Below are positions 8,230 through 17,328 of a DNA stretch of 40,485 bases, piece by piece. The position numbers were made by a program, and so were the translations under genes. A model generated the notes under the pieces. That model did not search any database. It saw nothing but the letters and a program-made list of their open reading frames with translations, and was not told where the DNA came from. This DNA is from an uncultured bacterium (GTDB lineage: Bacteria > Bacillota > Clostridia > Lachnospirales > Lachnospiraceae): contig CANRVD010000023.1 in assembly GCA_947643145.1 (NCBI GenBank), forward strand, positions 1-40,485. The letters run 5' to 3'. The first letter of the stretch is position 1, and each line of letters opens with the position of its first letter.

Positions 8230-9240
8230 ATGGCGAAAACGGAAGAAATTACCGGAGTTCAGAAAGCGGCAATTTTATTGATTGCTTTAGGTCCGGAAAA
8301 ATCCTCAAATGTCTTTAAGCATTTGAAAGAGGATGAGATAGAGCAGCTTACTTTGGAGATTGCAAATACACGAAGCATATCTCCATCTATGAAGGATGCT
8401 GTATTAGATGAGTTTTATGAGGTTTGTCTTGCCCAGCAGTATATTGCAGAAGGTGGTATTGCCTATGCCAAGGATTTGCTCGAAAAATCGCTTGGTTCCG
8501 AGCGGGCAAAGGATGTAATTGGAAAGCTGACAGCATCCCTTCAGGTACGTCCGTTTGAGTTTGTACGAAAGACAGATGCCAGCCAGCTTTTGAACTTTAT
8601 TCAGGATGAGCATCCACAGACAATTGCGTTAATTTTATCGTATCTGCCGTCTGGTCAGGCATCTACGATTATTTCGGCACTGACGCCGGATAAGCAGACA
8701 GATGTTGCAAAACGTATTGCACAGATGGACAGAACTTCACCGGATGTGATTAAAGAGGTAGAAAAAGTGTTGGAACAAAAACTTGCTTCCCTTGTGAATC
8801 AGGATTATACCGTTGTCGGTGGTGTAGATTCAATCGTAGAGATTTTGAATACGGTAGACCGCGGTACAGAAAAACATATTATGGAAAGTCTGGAAATCGA
8901 AGATCCGGAGCTTGCAGACGAAATCCGCAAGAAGATGTTCGTATTCGAAGATATCTTGTCTTTGGATGATCGTTCCGTACAGCGTGTACTGCGTGAAGTT
9001 GATAATAACGAACTGGCAGTTGCCTTAAAGGGTTCGAATGAGGAGGTGCAGAATCTTATCTTTAGCAACCTTTCTTCCCGTCTGGCAACCATGATTAAAG
9101 AGGATATGGACTTTATGGGCCCTGTCCGTATGAAAGATGTTGAAGAAGCACAGCAGAAGATTGTTAATATTATCCGTAAGTTAGAGGATTCTGCAGAAAT
9201 TATTATCTCCAGAGGTGGAGGTGACGAGATCGTTGTCTAA
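8230..9240 (+). CDS. fliG: Flagellar motor switch protein FliG
   Basis: This encodes a 336-aa rotor protein that links FliF to the C ring and carries the torque helix facing MotA. The N-terminal domain opens with EITGVQKAAILLIALGPEKS. The middle domain carries EHPQTIALILSYLP (an EHPQ motif that binds FliM). The C-terminal domain contains a charged torque-helix region around SLDDRSVQRVLREVDNNELA and ends with EEAQQKIVNIIRKLEDSAEI. The ribosome site is GAAAGGA. The 3' end overlaps the start region of fliH, which suggests coupled translation. Confidence 0.97.
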   Translation: MAKTEEITGVQKAAILLIALGPEKSSNVFKHLKEDEIEQLTLEIANTRSISPSMKDAVLDEFYEVCLAQQYIAEGGIAYAKDLLEKSLGSERAKDVIGKLTASLQVRPFEFVRKTDASQLLNFIQDEHPQTIALILSYLPSGQASTIISALTPDKQTDVAKRIAQMDRTSPDVIKEVEKVLEQKLASLVNQDYTVVGGVDSIVEILNTVDRGTEKHIMESLEIEDPELADEIRKKMFVFEDILSLDDRSVQRVLREVDNNELAVALKGSNEEVQNLIFSNLSSRLATMIKEDMDFMGPVRMKDVEEAQQKIVNIIRKLEDSAEIIISRGGGDEIVV

Positions 9241-10075
9241 TTTGATTAAGTCCGTATACTTTAATGTAGACCCTGCCAAAGTCAGGGTAATTGACTCGGA
9301 TGAAAGAGTGGAAGAATACATTCCGACGATTTACGATGCGCCAAAGCAGCAGGCGGAAGACTTTGCGTTTCCGTCCTTTGAGGAAGGTATCGTGGCAGAC
9401 GGGGAAGCTTTGGAGTTTGAAGATGGAATGCCCTCCGTCATCTCTATGCGGGATGTGGTAGAGGGAGAAAAGGAAAAGCTTGAAAAGCAGGTATTAGAAG
9501 AGCAGAAAGAAGTAATTGCCCAGACAAGGCAGGAAGCAGAGCAGATAATAGAGCAGGCAAGACAGGAGGCGGAGGCAATCCGTGAAGAGGCCAGTAAATT
9601 GGGGATTGAAGATGGAAGGCGGCTTGGAAGACAGGAAGCAGAACAGGAGCTTATCGAAAAGAGAAGCGAGCTGGAACAGGAGTTTGATATGAAGTCGGAA
9701 GAACTTGATAATCAGATGAGAGATCTTGAGCCGACCTTTGCAAATCTTGTGGTTTCCCTTGTGCGCAAACTGACAGGGGTTGTCTGTGAGGATAAAAAAG
9801 ATGTCATTTTATACCTGATTGGAAATGCCATTCGGAACAAAGAGAAAACAACAAAGATGCTGATTCGGGTTTCCAAACAGGATATGGCAAGAGTGTCCTC
9901 GAAAAAGGCTACTTTTAAGATTCTTGCAGGCGAAGTAGAGGATTTTGGAATTGTTGAGGATGAAAGTTTAACAGAAAATCAATGTATTATTGAGCTTGAT
10001 AATAAGATTATTGACTGTAGTTTGGATGCCCAGCTGCAGAATCTGGAAGAACACGTTAAGATGCTGGTATTTTAA
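9233..10075 (+). CDS. fliH: Flagellar assembly protein FliH
   Basis: This encodes a protein of about 280 aa that acts as stator and regulator of the export ATPase FliI. The middle, at about residues 80-170, is a long charged coiled coil with repeated heptads (EAEQIIEQARQEAEAIREEA). The C-terminal domain resembles the V/F-type ATPase subunit E/delta family. I prefer TTG 9233, which gives MSNLIKSVYFNVDP and sits about 9 nt after GGAGGTG. Upstream GTG codons at 9215 and 9221 lie in or just before that ribosome site. The start is inside fliG (8-nt overlap), so translation is probably coupled. Family identity rests on the coiled coil and on its place between fliG and fliI. Confidence 0.9.
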   Translation: MSNLIKSVYFNVDPAKVRVIDSDERVEEYIPTIYDAPKQQAEDFAFPSFEEGIVADGEALEFEDGMPSVISMRDVVEGEKEKLEKQVLEEQKEVIAQTRQEAEQIIEQARQEAEAIREEASKLGIEDGRRLGRQEAEQELIEKRSELEQEFDMKSEELDNQMRDLEPTFANLVVSLVRKLTGVVCEDKKDVILYLIGNAIRNKEKTTKMLIRVSKQDMARVSSKKATFKILAGEVEDFGIVEDESLTENQCIIELDNKIIDCSLDAQLQNLEEHVKMLVF

Positions 10076-10099
10076 CAGGAAAGTGAGGGGCGTATCTGT

Positions 10100-11455
10100 A
10101 TGTTGGATATTGATGTATCAAAATATAATATGCTTTTAGAACAGTCCTATGAGAAGCGTCTTGGAAAAGTGGCAAAGGTAGTTGGACTGACCATAGAGTC
10201 GATTGGTCCTGCGGCAAAACTCAATGATTTATGTCATATTATTACAAAGGACACAAATCAGGTGATTAATGCAGAAGTTGTCGGATTTCGGGATGACAGG
10301 GTGCTTTTGATGCCGTATGACCAGACTGTGGGTGTGGGACTTGGAAGCCGTGTGGAAAATACAAATGCACCTTTAATGGTCAAGGTTGGGGATGACTTAT
10401 TAGGGAAAACCTTAGATGGGCTTGGCAATCCGATTGATCATACCAAATTGCCAAATATGCCGGGATATCCGGTAGAAGCAGAGCCGCCAGACCCACTGAC
10501 CAGGGAAATTATTGATGAGGTGCTGCCGTTGGGAGTGAAGGCAGTGGATGGTCTGATAACGGTTGGAAAAGGACAGAGAATTGGTATTTTTGCCGGAAGT
10601 GGTGTTGGAAAAAGTACACTGCTTGGAATGTTTGCAAGGAATACCAAAGCGGACATCAATGTCATTGCGCTGATTGGTGAGCGTGGCAGGGAGGTTCGTG
10701 AGTTTATTGAAAGAGATTTGGGGCCGGAAGGAATGGCGCGTTCCGTTGTGGTGGTTGCCACTTCAGACAAACCGGCATTAATCCGTAATAAAGCTGCTAA
10801 GACGGCAACTGCAATTGCAGAGTATTTCAGGAACAGAGGAAAAGATGTTCTTTTGATGATGGATTCTCTGACACGTTTCTCTATGGCGCAGAGGGAAATT
10901 GGTCTGGCTTCCGGTGAACCACCGGTATCAAGAGGATACCCGCCGAGTGTTTATTCGGAAATGCCAAAGCTTTTGGAAAGGGCAGGCCGCTCCAGCAGAG
11001 GGTCGATTACAGGGCTTTATACTGTTCTGGTAGACGGAGATGACTTTAATGAGCCAATTACCGATACGGCAAGAAGTATTTTGGATGGCCATATTATGTT
11101 AAACCGTAAGATTGCACAGAAAAACCATTATCCTGCAATTGACGTTTTGCAAAGCATCTCCCGTGTAATGAGCAGCATTGTAGAAGATGGGCAGAAGGCA
11201 GCGAGCGGACAGTTAAAAAATGTCCTTGCCACCTATGCAGAGGCTGAGGATTTGGTAAATATTGGCGCGTATAAGCCTGGCTCTAATAAAAATATTGATT
11301 TTGCATTATCTAAAATTGATAAAGTAAATGAATTTTTGGTTCAGGATGTTTATGATAAGTACGATTATGACGAAATAATAAATAGGTTACTTGCAATATT
11401 TCATGATGAACCGGATACGCAGGCAAATGAAGCTGTTTTTGGCAGTAAAACGTAA
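10100..11455 (+). CDS. fliI: Flagellum-specific export ATPase FliI
   Basis: This encodes a 451-aa ATPase related to the F1 beta subunit. It energises substrate unfolding and entry into the flagellar export gate. The Walker A is at residues 165-173 (AGSGVGKST), and IALIGERGREVREFIERDLG follows. The Walker B-type DVLLMMDSLTRFSMAQREIG and the SRGYPPSVYSEMPKLLERAG segment are diagnostic of the T3SS/flagellar ATPase group. The gene is flanked by fliH and fliJ, its regulators. Confidence 0.97.
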   Translation: MLDIDVSKYNMLLEQSYEKRLGKVAKVVGLTIESIGPAAKLNDLCHIITKDTNQVINAEVVGFRDDRVLLMPYDQTVGVGLGSRVENTNAPLMVKVGDDLLGKTLDGLGNPIDHTKLPNMPGYPVEAEPPDPLTREIIDEVLPLGVKAVDGLITVGKGQRIGIFAGSGVGKSTLLGMFARNTKADINVIALIGERGREVREFIERDLGPEGMARSVVVVATSDKPALIRNKAAKTATAIAEYFRNRGKDVLLMMDSLTRFSMAQREIGLASGEPPVSRGYPPSVYSEMPKLLERAGRSSRGSITGLYTVLVDGDDFNEPITDTARSILDGHIMLNRKIAQKNHYPAIDVLQSISRVMSSIVEDGQKAASGQLKNVLATYAEAEDLVNIGAYKPGSNKNIDFALSKIDKVNEFLVQDVYDKYDYDEIINRLLAIFHDEPDTQANEAVFGSKT

Positions 11456-11466
11456 AGAGGTGAATC

Positions 11467-11922
11467 ATGGCAAAGTTTAGTTTTAAGATGGAAAACCTCT
11501 TGTCCATAAAGTATAAGCTGGAGGATCAGGCGAAGGCAGAATACGGAATGGAGCTTATAAGGCTTCGGGAAGAAGAAAGAAAGTTAGAGCTGCTGATAGC
11601 AAAGAAGGACGCGTATCAGGCAAGGCTTAAGGATGCCTTGTATGATGATTTGGACCTTCGGGAAATCAAAGATTTGGAAAATTGCGTGGAGCATGCGAAG
11701 TACAATATCAACGTACAGAAATTCATGCTGCAGCAACAGCAGGAGCGGGTAAATCGGGCAAGGGAGAAATTAGATGATGCCATGAAGGAACGAAAGACTT
11801 ATGAGAAGCTGAAAGAAAAAGCCTTCGAACAGTTCAAAATAGAAATAGAGGCACAGGAGAGAAAAGAAGTTGATGAATTAGTCAGTTTCCGCTTCGGTGC
11901 TGCAAAAGAAAGTGAGGAGTAG
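11467..11922 (+). CDS. fliJ: Flagellar export protein FliJ
   Basis: This encodes a 151-aa protein that is almost entirely a charged alpha-helical coiled coil (for example KLELLIAKKDAYQARLKDAL and QQQQERVNRAREKLDDAMKE). FliJ resembles the F1 gamma subunit stalk, sits in the FliI ring and opens the FlhA gate. Sequence conservation in this family is low, so the call depends on length, the opening MAKFSFKMENLLSIKYKLED and its place right after fliI. The gap is 11 nt on the left and 6 nt to the next gene. Confidence 0.9.
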   Translation: MAKFSFKMENLLSIKYKLEDQAKAEYGMELIRLREEERKLELLIAKKDAYQARLKDALYDDLDLREIKDLENCVEHAKYNINVQKFMLQQQQERVNRAREKLDDAMKERKTYEKLKEKAFEQFKIEIEAQERKEVDELVSFRFGAAKESEE

Positions 11923-11928
11923 TAACCT

Positions 11929-12693
11929 ATGGCAAAAAAAAATAAAGATAGCAATGCAATGGTTCAGGAAGAAAGCAGTGGAAATAAAGTTGTTACAGCC
12001 TTGATTATTGTCATTATTATATTAATATGGCTTGCTGTATTTGCTTTTCTGATTAAACTGGATGTGGGAGGCATTGGAAGCAATGTATTATATCCTGTAC
12101 TAAAGGATATTCCTGTGGTAAATCAGGTTCTTCCGGAAGCGTCAGAAGAACAGCAGGCTTCCGAAGGAAATTATAAGTATAATACTTTAAAAGCTGCAAA
12201 TGCAAGAATCAAGGAACTGGAAAGACGTTTGGAGTCGGAAACTGGAACAACGACAGCGAATTCCGACTATATTGCAGAGCTTGAGGCGGAAGTCAGAAAG
12301 TTGCAGCGTTATAAAGATGATCAGGATGCTTTTGCAAAACGTGTGCAGGAATTTGATGAACAGGTAGTCTTTACAGAAAATGCTCCGGATATTACTGCTT
12401 ATAGACAGTATTACGAAGAGATTGCACCGGAGAATGCTGAAAAGATATATAAACAGGTATTGGATGAACTACAGTATAGTGAGCAGGCACAGATGCTCGC
12501 AACAACCTTTACCAATATGGATGCAGCGTCCGCTGCCCAGATTATCACCGATATGCCGGAGGATTTGGATTTAATCTGTGATATTCTCCGTAATATGAAG
12601 GAAAGCAATGCAGCAGCTATTTTACAGGAATTAGACAGTACCTTTGCTGCACAGCTTACCAAGAAAATTTCAGCAGTAAGGGATAATGATTAG
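11929..12693 (+). CDS. YlxF/MotE-like flagellar protein with MgtE-N-type domain
   Basis: This encodes a 254-aa protein. One membrane helix lies at about residues 22-43 (VVTALIIVIIILIWLAVFAF). A coiled coil follows at about 83-125 (ANARIKELERRLESE and ELEAEVRKLQRYKDD). The C-terminal domain, with AAQIITDMPEDLDLICDILR and NAAAILQEL, resembles the helical repeat of the MgtE N-terminal domain. This architecture and the position between fliJ and fliK match B. subtilis ylxF and the MotE/FlbB stator-stabilising proteins. A role in stator or export support is inferred. The stop codon's last base is the first base of the adjacent intergenic element. Confidence 0.8.
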   Translation: MAKKNKDSNAMVQEESSGNKVVTALIIVIIILIWLAVFAFLIKLDVGGIGSNVLYPVLKDIPVVNQVLPEASEEQQASEGNYKYNTLKAANARIKELERRLESETGTTTANSDYIAELEAEVRKLQRYKDDQDAFAKRVQEFDEQVVFTENAPDITAYRQYYEEIAPENAEKIYKQVLDELQYSEQAQMLATTFTNMDAASAAQIITDMPEDLDLICDILRNMKESNAAAILQELDSTFAAQLTKKISAVRDND

Positions 12694-12770
12694 TTGCTGT
12701 TCCATTCGTGACAGTAACAATGATTAGCTGTCTACAGAGAAATCTGTTGACATAGATGCGCATAAGCGCA
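12693..12770 (+). other. ylxF-fliK spacer: GTTAC-family stem-loop plus small hairpins
   Basis: GTTGCTGT (12693-12700) pairs with ACAGTAAC (12711-12718) through 8 pairs, one of them G.T. This is the shortest member of the intergenic family ending in AGTAAC. It starts on the last base of the ylxF stop codon. Two more hairpins follow. ACAGA-GAAA-TCTGT (12734-12747) has a GNRA-type loop, and TGCGC-ATAA-GCGCA is at 12757-12770. GACAG (12710-12714) could instead pair with CTGTC (12728-12732), which gives a competing fold. There is no T-run, so these are not typical terminators. Confidence 0.5.
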
Positions 12771-12795
12771 AAATATTATATAAGGAGGTGAAAAA

Positions 12796-14253
12796 ATGGC
12801 AAGAGTAGAAGCAATGAGCTTTAGTGCCGCTTCTATCCAAAATCTGGCCCTTTCCAAAGGAAAGGTTTCTATGGCAGCTGGAGGCGCAGATGCAAAGCAG
12901 TTTGAGCAGTTTTTAAAGAATGATAACTCACAGAATAAAGTAGAGTTTTCGAAAGAAACTGCTAAGAATGGGACTGCACAGGAAAAGCTGTATGAAGTAA
13001 AAAGCGATTCTGCAAAGCAGGAGAATCTGCAGGCAACCCAGACTACCAGAGGGGAAAGTACACCAGATACAAAAGAGCTTACAGCAGAGGATTTACAGGC
13101 AATAGAAGCAGCCGGAAAGGAGCTTCGCGATATCGTTAAGTCTACTTTGGATATTGACGATAAGACTCTGGACGCAGCAATGCAGAATATGGGAATAGTA
13201 CTGACAGATTTGTTAAACCCTGAAGTATTGCAGCAGTTTGTACTGTTATTAAACGGTGCAGAAGGAAAGGTTGATTTCCTTACCGATGAAGGATTGTTAC
13301 AGGATTTTACAACTTTAATGCAGGCGTTAGAAGATTTTGGGGAAGAAAACCAGAATATCTTATCCCTTATGGAGAAGTTAGATAATCCGGTTTCTTTGGA
13401 TGAATTTCTGATGCAGGAGGGTGTAACGCTTACAGATGAAGCTTCTGAAGGAATGGAAGAGGTTAAGGTAACCGTACAGGTGGCAAATCAGGCACAGTCT
13501 GCACCGGAGAATGTTGCAAAAGATGCCTTACATACCAGTGATGCTGATAAACCAGCAGTAGAAAATATGGTTGTTCAGAACACGGCAAAAGGTGTGGGAG
13601 AAGAAGCACAGGATTCTTTGTCAGAAGAGAAATCTGGGCAGAATGAAAATGAGTTGCTCTTTGCACAGAGGGAAGAAGTTTCAGGAGATGCAGCAAGAAA
13701 TACTGCTACACCGTTGTTTGCAGAAAATTTCAACAACTTTTTAGAAGACGGTGTGCGCTTTTTAAAGCCTGACTTTACGGTTGCACCAAGGATGCAGCAG
13801 ATGATTGATATTGTCAATCAGGTAAGCGAGACAATCCGTAGTTCTGTAAATGCTGATACTACATCTGTAGAGATGCAGTTGAATCCCGAAAGCCTTGGCA
13901 AAGTATTTCTATCGGTTGTATCAAAGGGCGGTACCATGACAGCTACCTTCCATGTGCAGACAGACGAAGCAAAGAATGCATTAGAAAGCCAGATTCTGAT
14001 TCTGCGTGAAAATTTAGAAGCCAAGAACTTAAAGGTAGAATCGGTAGAAGTCCATGTATCTGATTTCAGCTTTACACAAAGCAATCAGGCAGAGGGACAG
14101 AATCCAAATGAGTTTGAAAAGCAGGGTAAGAAAAAATTCCGTTATGATACGGAAGAGGCAGATGGTATGGAGGTTTCGGAAACAGAAAGTGCTGAAGAAG
14201 TCCGCAGGCAGGTAATGCGTGATACAGGCGGAAGTATTGACTTTACGGCATAA
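12796..14253 (+). CDS. fliK: Flagellar hook-length control protein FliK
   Basis: This encodes a 485-aa FliK, the secreted molecular ruler that measures the hook and flips FlhB specificity. The N-terminal two-thirds are low in conservation and rich in Ala, Glu, Gln and Ser, as expected. The C-terminal globular domain (about residues 345-430) has the diagnostic VEMQLNPESLGKVFLSVVSK segment and a stretch ending in NLKVESVEVHVSD. The ribosome site AAGGAGGTG is strong and lies 5 nt from the ATG. The tail after that domain is acidic. Order (ylxF, fliK, flgD) agrees with Firmicutes. Confidence 0.93.
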   Translation: MARVEAMSFSAASIQNLALSKGKVSMAAGGADAKQFEQFLKNDNSQNKVEFSKETAKNGTAQEKLYEVKSDSAKQENLQATQTTRGESTPDTKELTAEDLQAIEAAGKELRDIVKSTLDIDDKTLDAAMQNMGIVLTDLLNPEVLQQFVLLLNGAEGKVDFLTDEGLLQDFTTLMQALEDFGEENQNILSLMEKLDNPVSLDEFLMQEGVTLTDEASEGMEEVKVTVQVANQAQSAPENVAKDALHTSDADKPAVENMVVQNTAKGVGEEAQDSLSEEKSGQNENELLFAQREEVSGDAARNTATPLFAENFNNFLEDGVRFLKPDFTVAPRMQQMIDIVNQVSETIRSSVNADTTSVEMQLNPESLGKVFLSVVSKGGTMTATFHVQTDEAKNALESQILILRENLEAKNLKVESVEVHVSDFSFTQSNQAEGQNPNEFEKQGKKKFRYDTEEADGMEVSETESAEEVRRQVMRDTGGSIDFTA

Positions 14254-14290
14254 GCCTTACATACTTGTTTAAAGTTATATTATAAGAACA

Positions 14291-14366
14291 AATCGGTTTC
14301 CTATAACCGATTGACGGCACAAAACCATGTGCCTTTTATCAGAAATTGCTTTGCAAATTCTGATAA
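14291..14366 (+). other. fliK-flgD spacer: three tandem stem-loops
   Basis: Three hairpins follow one another. AATCGGTT (14291-14298) pairs with AACCGATT (14305-14312). GGCAC (14316-14320) pairs with GTGCC (14329-14333). TTATCAGAA (14336-14344) pairs with TTCTGATAA (14358-14366) and continues inward as TTGC-TTT-GCAA across one A.A mismatch, making 13 pairs. They sit between the fliK stop and the flgD ribosome site. The third is AT-rich and not followed by a real T-run, so it looks like an RNA stability or processing element more than a terminator. Confidence 0.55.
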
Positions 14367-14398
14367 GTTAAATTATTTAATTATGAAAGGAGGAGCTT

Positions 14399-15259
14399 AT
14401 GGCCGATTTAGTTGCACCTATTTTGGAAAACGATAAGGGTGAGAGTTATATAGCGATTTCTGAGACTTCTCAGGAGAAGCAGAGAATTCCAGGTTCTGAC
14501 CTTGGAAAAGAAGATTTTCTGATGCTTTTAGTAACACAGATGCAGTACCAGGATCCGTTGGAGCCAATGGATAATACGCAGTTTGTATCACAGCTTGCAC
14601 AGTTTAGCGAACTGGAGCAGATGTCTAATCTGAATACCACAGTAAATAACAATGTTGCCTATTCTCTGGTAGGAAAGGAAGTCTTAATCAGACAGACTAC
14701 ATCTACAGGAGAAGCAGTGGAATTTCAGGGAAGAGTGGACTATGTTACACTGAAAAACGGAGAAGCTTATGTTTCTGTGGAAGGTTCTGAATATTCCTAT
14801 GATGAAGTTGTTCGGGTCATTGATGATTTATATCTGATATCGCAATATATCCCATCAGTTGGGAAACAAAGCTTTGAATTTATCCATGAGGATCCACAGG
14901 ATATTAAGATTAAGGATATTTCCCTTGGTACAAATGGCTATGAAGCAACCAGCTTTGCTGTTGTTTTGGTTGACTCTGAGAATCAGACGACAGCGATTGA
15001 TCCGAAATATCTTACATATAAGGATAAGGTACTGACGATTGATAAGGCGGCATTAACATCAATGGATGCTGGAAAGTATCATATTGCATTTGTATTTAAT
15101 GATGCAAATAAGACAATGGATTACGACAGTGTTTCTTTGGAGATTAAGGGTATCCCTACTACTGAAAAGGAAGAAGATACGGATACCGACTCCGATTCTG
15201 ATACGGATACTGATAATTCAGGTGAAGGCGGAGAGGAAGGAAATACCGAAACAGTATAA
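14399..15259 (+). CDS. flgD: Flagellar hook-capping protein FlgD
   Basis: This encodes a 286-aa hook cap that guides FlgE polymerisation and is discarded later. The diagnostic N-terminal motif is present: LGKEDFLMLLVTQMQYQDPL followed by EPMDNTQFVSQLAQFSELEQ. The central part (about residues 85-200) looks like the Tudor/fibronectin-type FlgD domains. The last 35 residues are unusual: an acidic, repetitive Asp/Ser/Thr tail (TDTDSDSDTDTD) followed by a Gly/Glu-rich end. The ribosome site AAAGGAGG is strong. Confidence 0.95.
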   Translation: MADLVAPILENDKGESYIAISETSQEKQRIPGSDLGKEDFLMLLVTQMQYQDPLEPMDNTQFVSQLAQFSELEQMSNLNTTVNNNVAYSLVGKEVLIRQTTSTGEAVEFQGRVDYVTLKNGEAYVSVEGSEYSYDEVVRVIDDLYLISQYIPSVGKQSFEFIHEDPQDIKIKDISLGTNGYEATSFAVVLVDSENQTTAIDPKYLTYKDKVLTIDKAALTSMDAGKYHIAFVFNDANKTMDYDSVSLEIKGIPTTEKEEDTDTDSDSDTDTDNSGEGGEEGNTETV

Positions 15260-15283
15260 TTAAAATGGAAAGGTGGAATGGAT

Positions 15284-15673
15284 ATGCAACGATTACAGAA
15301 AAACTACACATCGATTGATTCGATGCGGGGCCAGTTGCTGCAGAATAATCCCCAAGCGGATAATTCCCAAAAACCAGAACTTTCTTTCCAGGATATACTG
15401 AGTTCCAAAAAGGAACAGGCAGTTGACAACCTTAAATTTTCCAAGCATGCCAATGAACGTATGGCAACGAGAAATATTAATCTGTCTGCGGAGCAGATAG
15501 AACGTTTGGAAAATGGAACAACGAAGGCACGGGAAAAAGGAATTCGAGAGTCTTTGATTATGGTAGATGATTTGGCATTTATTGTGAATGTCAAGAACAA
15601 TACCGTTATAACAGCAGTTGGTGATAAGACAGATTCTATTTTTACAAATATTGATGGAGCTGTCATTAGTTAA
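15284..15673 (+). CDS. TIGR02530-type flagellar operon protein
   Basis: This encodes a protein of about 129 aa. The C-terminal half has the pattern of the TIGR02530 flagellar operon family: FSKHANERMATRNINLSAEQ, then a KAREKGIRESLIMVDDLAF segment and IVNVKNNTVITA. Members lie between flgD and flgE in Firmicutes and their role is unknown. ATG 15284 is preferred, 7 nt after AGGTGG; the in-frame ATG 15278 is too close to that ribosome site. The N-terminal 50 residues are Gln/Asn/Ser-rich and look disordered. It may act as a chaperone or regulator of hook assembly, but this is a guess from position only. Confidence 0.82.
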   Translation: MQRLQKNYTSIDSMRGQLLQNNPQADNSQKPELSFQDILSSKKEQAVDNLKFSKHANERMATRNINLSAEQIERLENGTTKAREKGIRESLIMVDDLAFIVNVKNNTVITAVGDKTDSIFTNIDGAVIS

Positions 15674-15770
15674 GGAATGAGATTTGCCGGACCTCACAAG
15701 GAAGCAGATGGGAAGTTCGAATGACAGAGAAGTTCCCAGATTTCATTCCGCATTGAAGGAGGAAAAAACT

Positions 15771-17279
15771 ATGATGAGATCACTCTACTCTGGTGTGGCA
15801 GGATTAAAAACACATCAGACAAAGATGGATGTTATTGGTAACAACATTGCGAACACAAACACTGCAGGTTTTAAATCAAGCAGCGTAAACTTTTCAGATA
15901 CCTTTTATCAGACGATTTCCGGTGCATCCGGTGCAAATGCTGAGACAAGGACAGCCGGAACCAATGCAAAGCAGATTGGTCTTGGCTCTATGGTAGCTGC
16001 GATTCAGACAAATATTACAGATCAGGGTGGTCCTTCCACCACAAATCGCGCATTAGACGTAGCAATCAATGGAGACTCTTTCCTGATTGTACGTTCCGGT
16101 ACGGATACCTGCTTTACAAAATCAGGTGCTTTAAACGTAGATGAAGCTGGTAACCTTTATTGTACCACGAATGGAGCAACCGTGCAGGGATGGCTTGCAG
16201 ATGATGACGGAAATGTCATCAAGGATACTGTGCAGGATTTAAAGGTTATGAGTCCTGATAACCAGTATTATCCACCAGAGGCAACGGGCTCTGTGACTGT
16301 TTCCGGTAACCTTGACCCAAATGACCCAGACGTAAATATTGACACTGGTAAGGGTGAGATTGTAACAGTTAGTTTCTATGATAACGTTGGTGATTCTTAT
16401 ACCATTAAGCTGTCTGTAAAACAGGCTGGTACAGATGCAGCGAGTGCAGGAAAGTACACGGTTTCTGTAGTGGATGTCTTAAACTCTAGTTCCGAGTCCA
16501 TTTTTGTAAAAAAGACAGTCAGTGATCAGGGTGTTGTAACCTATGAAGCAACAGGGGCCACATTCAACTTTGGTTCTAAAACAGGCTGCACGCCTAAGGT
16601 TGATGAAAATACCGGTGAACTGACATGGGATACGCCGGCATCAGAGACACTTACATTTGGTACTTCTTCCGGTGAATTTGTTTCAGTTACACCGGAAAGA
16701 AAAAGAGAAGGCTATGAAGGAGCGATTAACTTCTCTATTACTAAGGATGCAAGAGGACTGGAAGGAGCAAATACGACCTTTCCACAGTATACCGCAGATA
16801 CAGAAACAGGCGGTGTGAATATCTTTTTTGACAGCCTGACACAGTATTCCCAAGGGGGAACTTCTAAGCTTTCCAGTGCAAAAGGTGATAAGAGCGGTTT
16901 GGATGCCGGTAATACAGCAGGAAAGATGAAGGGCATTTCCATTGACCAGGAAGGAAAGATTTGGGGTTCCTATGATAATGGTATGAAGAAGTGTCTTGCA
17001 CAGATGGCAGTTGCAACCTTTGCAAACCCATCCGGTTTGGAATCCGTAGGTACCAGTTTATTTGCAGCAACACTGAACTCTGGTGAGTTTGACGGCGTAG
17101 GACAGGAAATCAGCCTTGACGGTGGTTCCTTTACCGTTGGTGCATTAGAGATGTCAAATGTTGATTTGGCAAACGAATTTACCCAGATGATTACAACACA
17201 GCGTGGATTCCAGGCAAATTCAAGAATCATTACAACATCAGATTCTATGTTAGAAGAGCTTGTTAACCTGAAACGCTAA
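15771..17279 (+). CDS. flgE: Flagellar hook protein FlgE
   Basis: This encodes a 502-aa hook subunit. The N-terminal signature MMRSLYSGVAGLKTHQTKMD followed by VIGNNIANTNTAGFKSS is textbook, and the C-terminal DLANEFTQMITTQRGFQANS plus ITTSDSMLEELVNLKR closes the D0 coiled coil. The middle holds Thr/Gly/Asp-rich outer domains. I chose ATG 15771 because AAGGAGG lies directly upstream. A longer in-frame ATG at 15684 would add 29 residues unlike any FlgE. The gene is followed by a strong terminator, unusual inside this operon. Confidence 0.97.
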   Translation: MMRSLYSGVAGLKTHQTKMDVIGNNIANTNTAGFKSSSVNFSDTFYQTISGASGANAETRTAGTNAKQIGLGSMVAAIQTNITDQGGPSTTNRALDVAINGDSFLIVRSGTDTCFTKSGALNVDEAGNLYCTTNGATVQGWLADDDGNVIKDTVQDLKVMSPDNQYYPPEATGSVTVSGNLDPNDPDVNIDTGKGEIVTVSFYDNVGDSYTIKLSVKQAGTDAASAGKYTVSVVDVLNSSSESIFVKKTVSDQGVVTYEATGATFNFGSKTGCTPKVDENTGELTWDTPASETLTFGTSSGEFVSVTPERKREGYEGAINFSITKDARGLEGANTTFPQYTADTETGGVNIFFDSLTQYSQGGTSKLSSAKGDKSGLDAGNTAGKMKGISIDQEGKIWGSYDNGMKKCLAQMAVATFANPSGLESVGTSLFAATLNSGEFDGVGQEISLDGGSFTVGALEMSNVDLANEFTQMITTQRGFQANSRIITTSDSMLEELVNLKR

Positions 17280-17328
17280 TGTTTTTTAGTGTTTCTCGAC
17301 TGGGCATATAGAAATTGTGCAAAATGTT

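Noticed and set aside
12747-12779. Perfect TTGACA before fliK as a promoter
   Set aside because: The nearest -10-like sequence (TATTAT 12774) is 21 nt away, and the start would fall at or past the fliK ribosome site.
15684-15770. Longer N-terminus for FlgE
   Set aside because: The extra 29 residues are unlike hook proteins, and the strong ribosome site is at ATG 15771.
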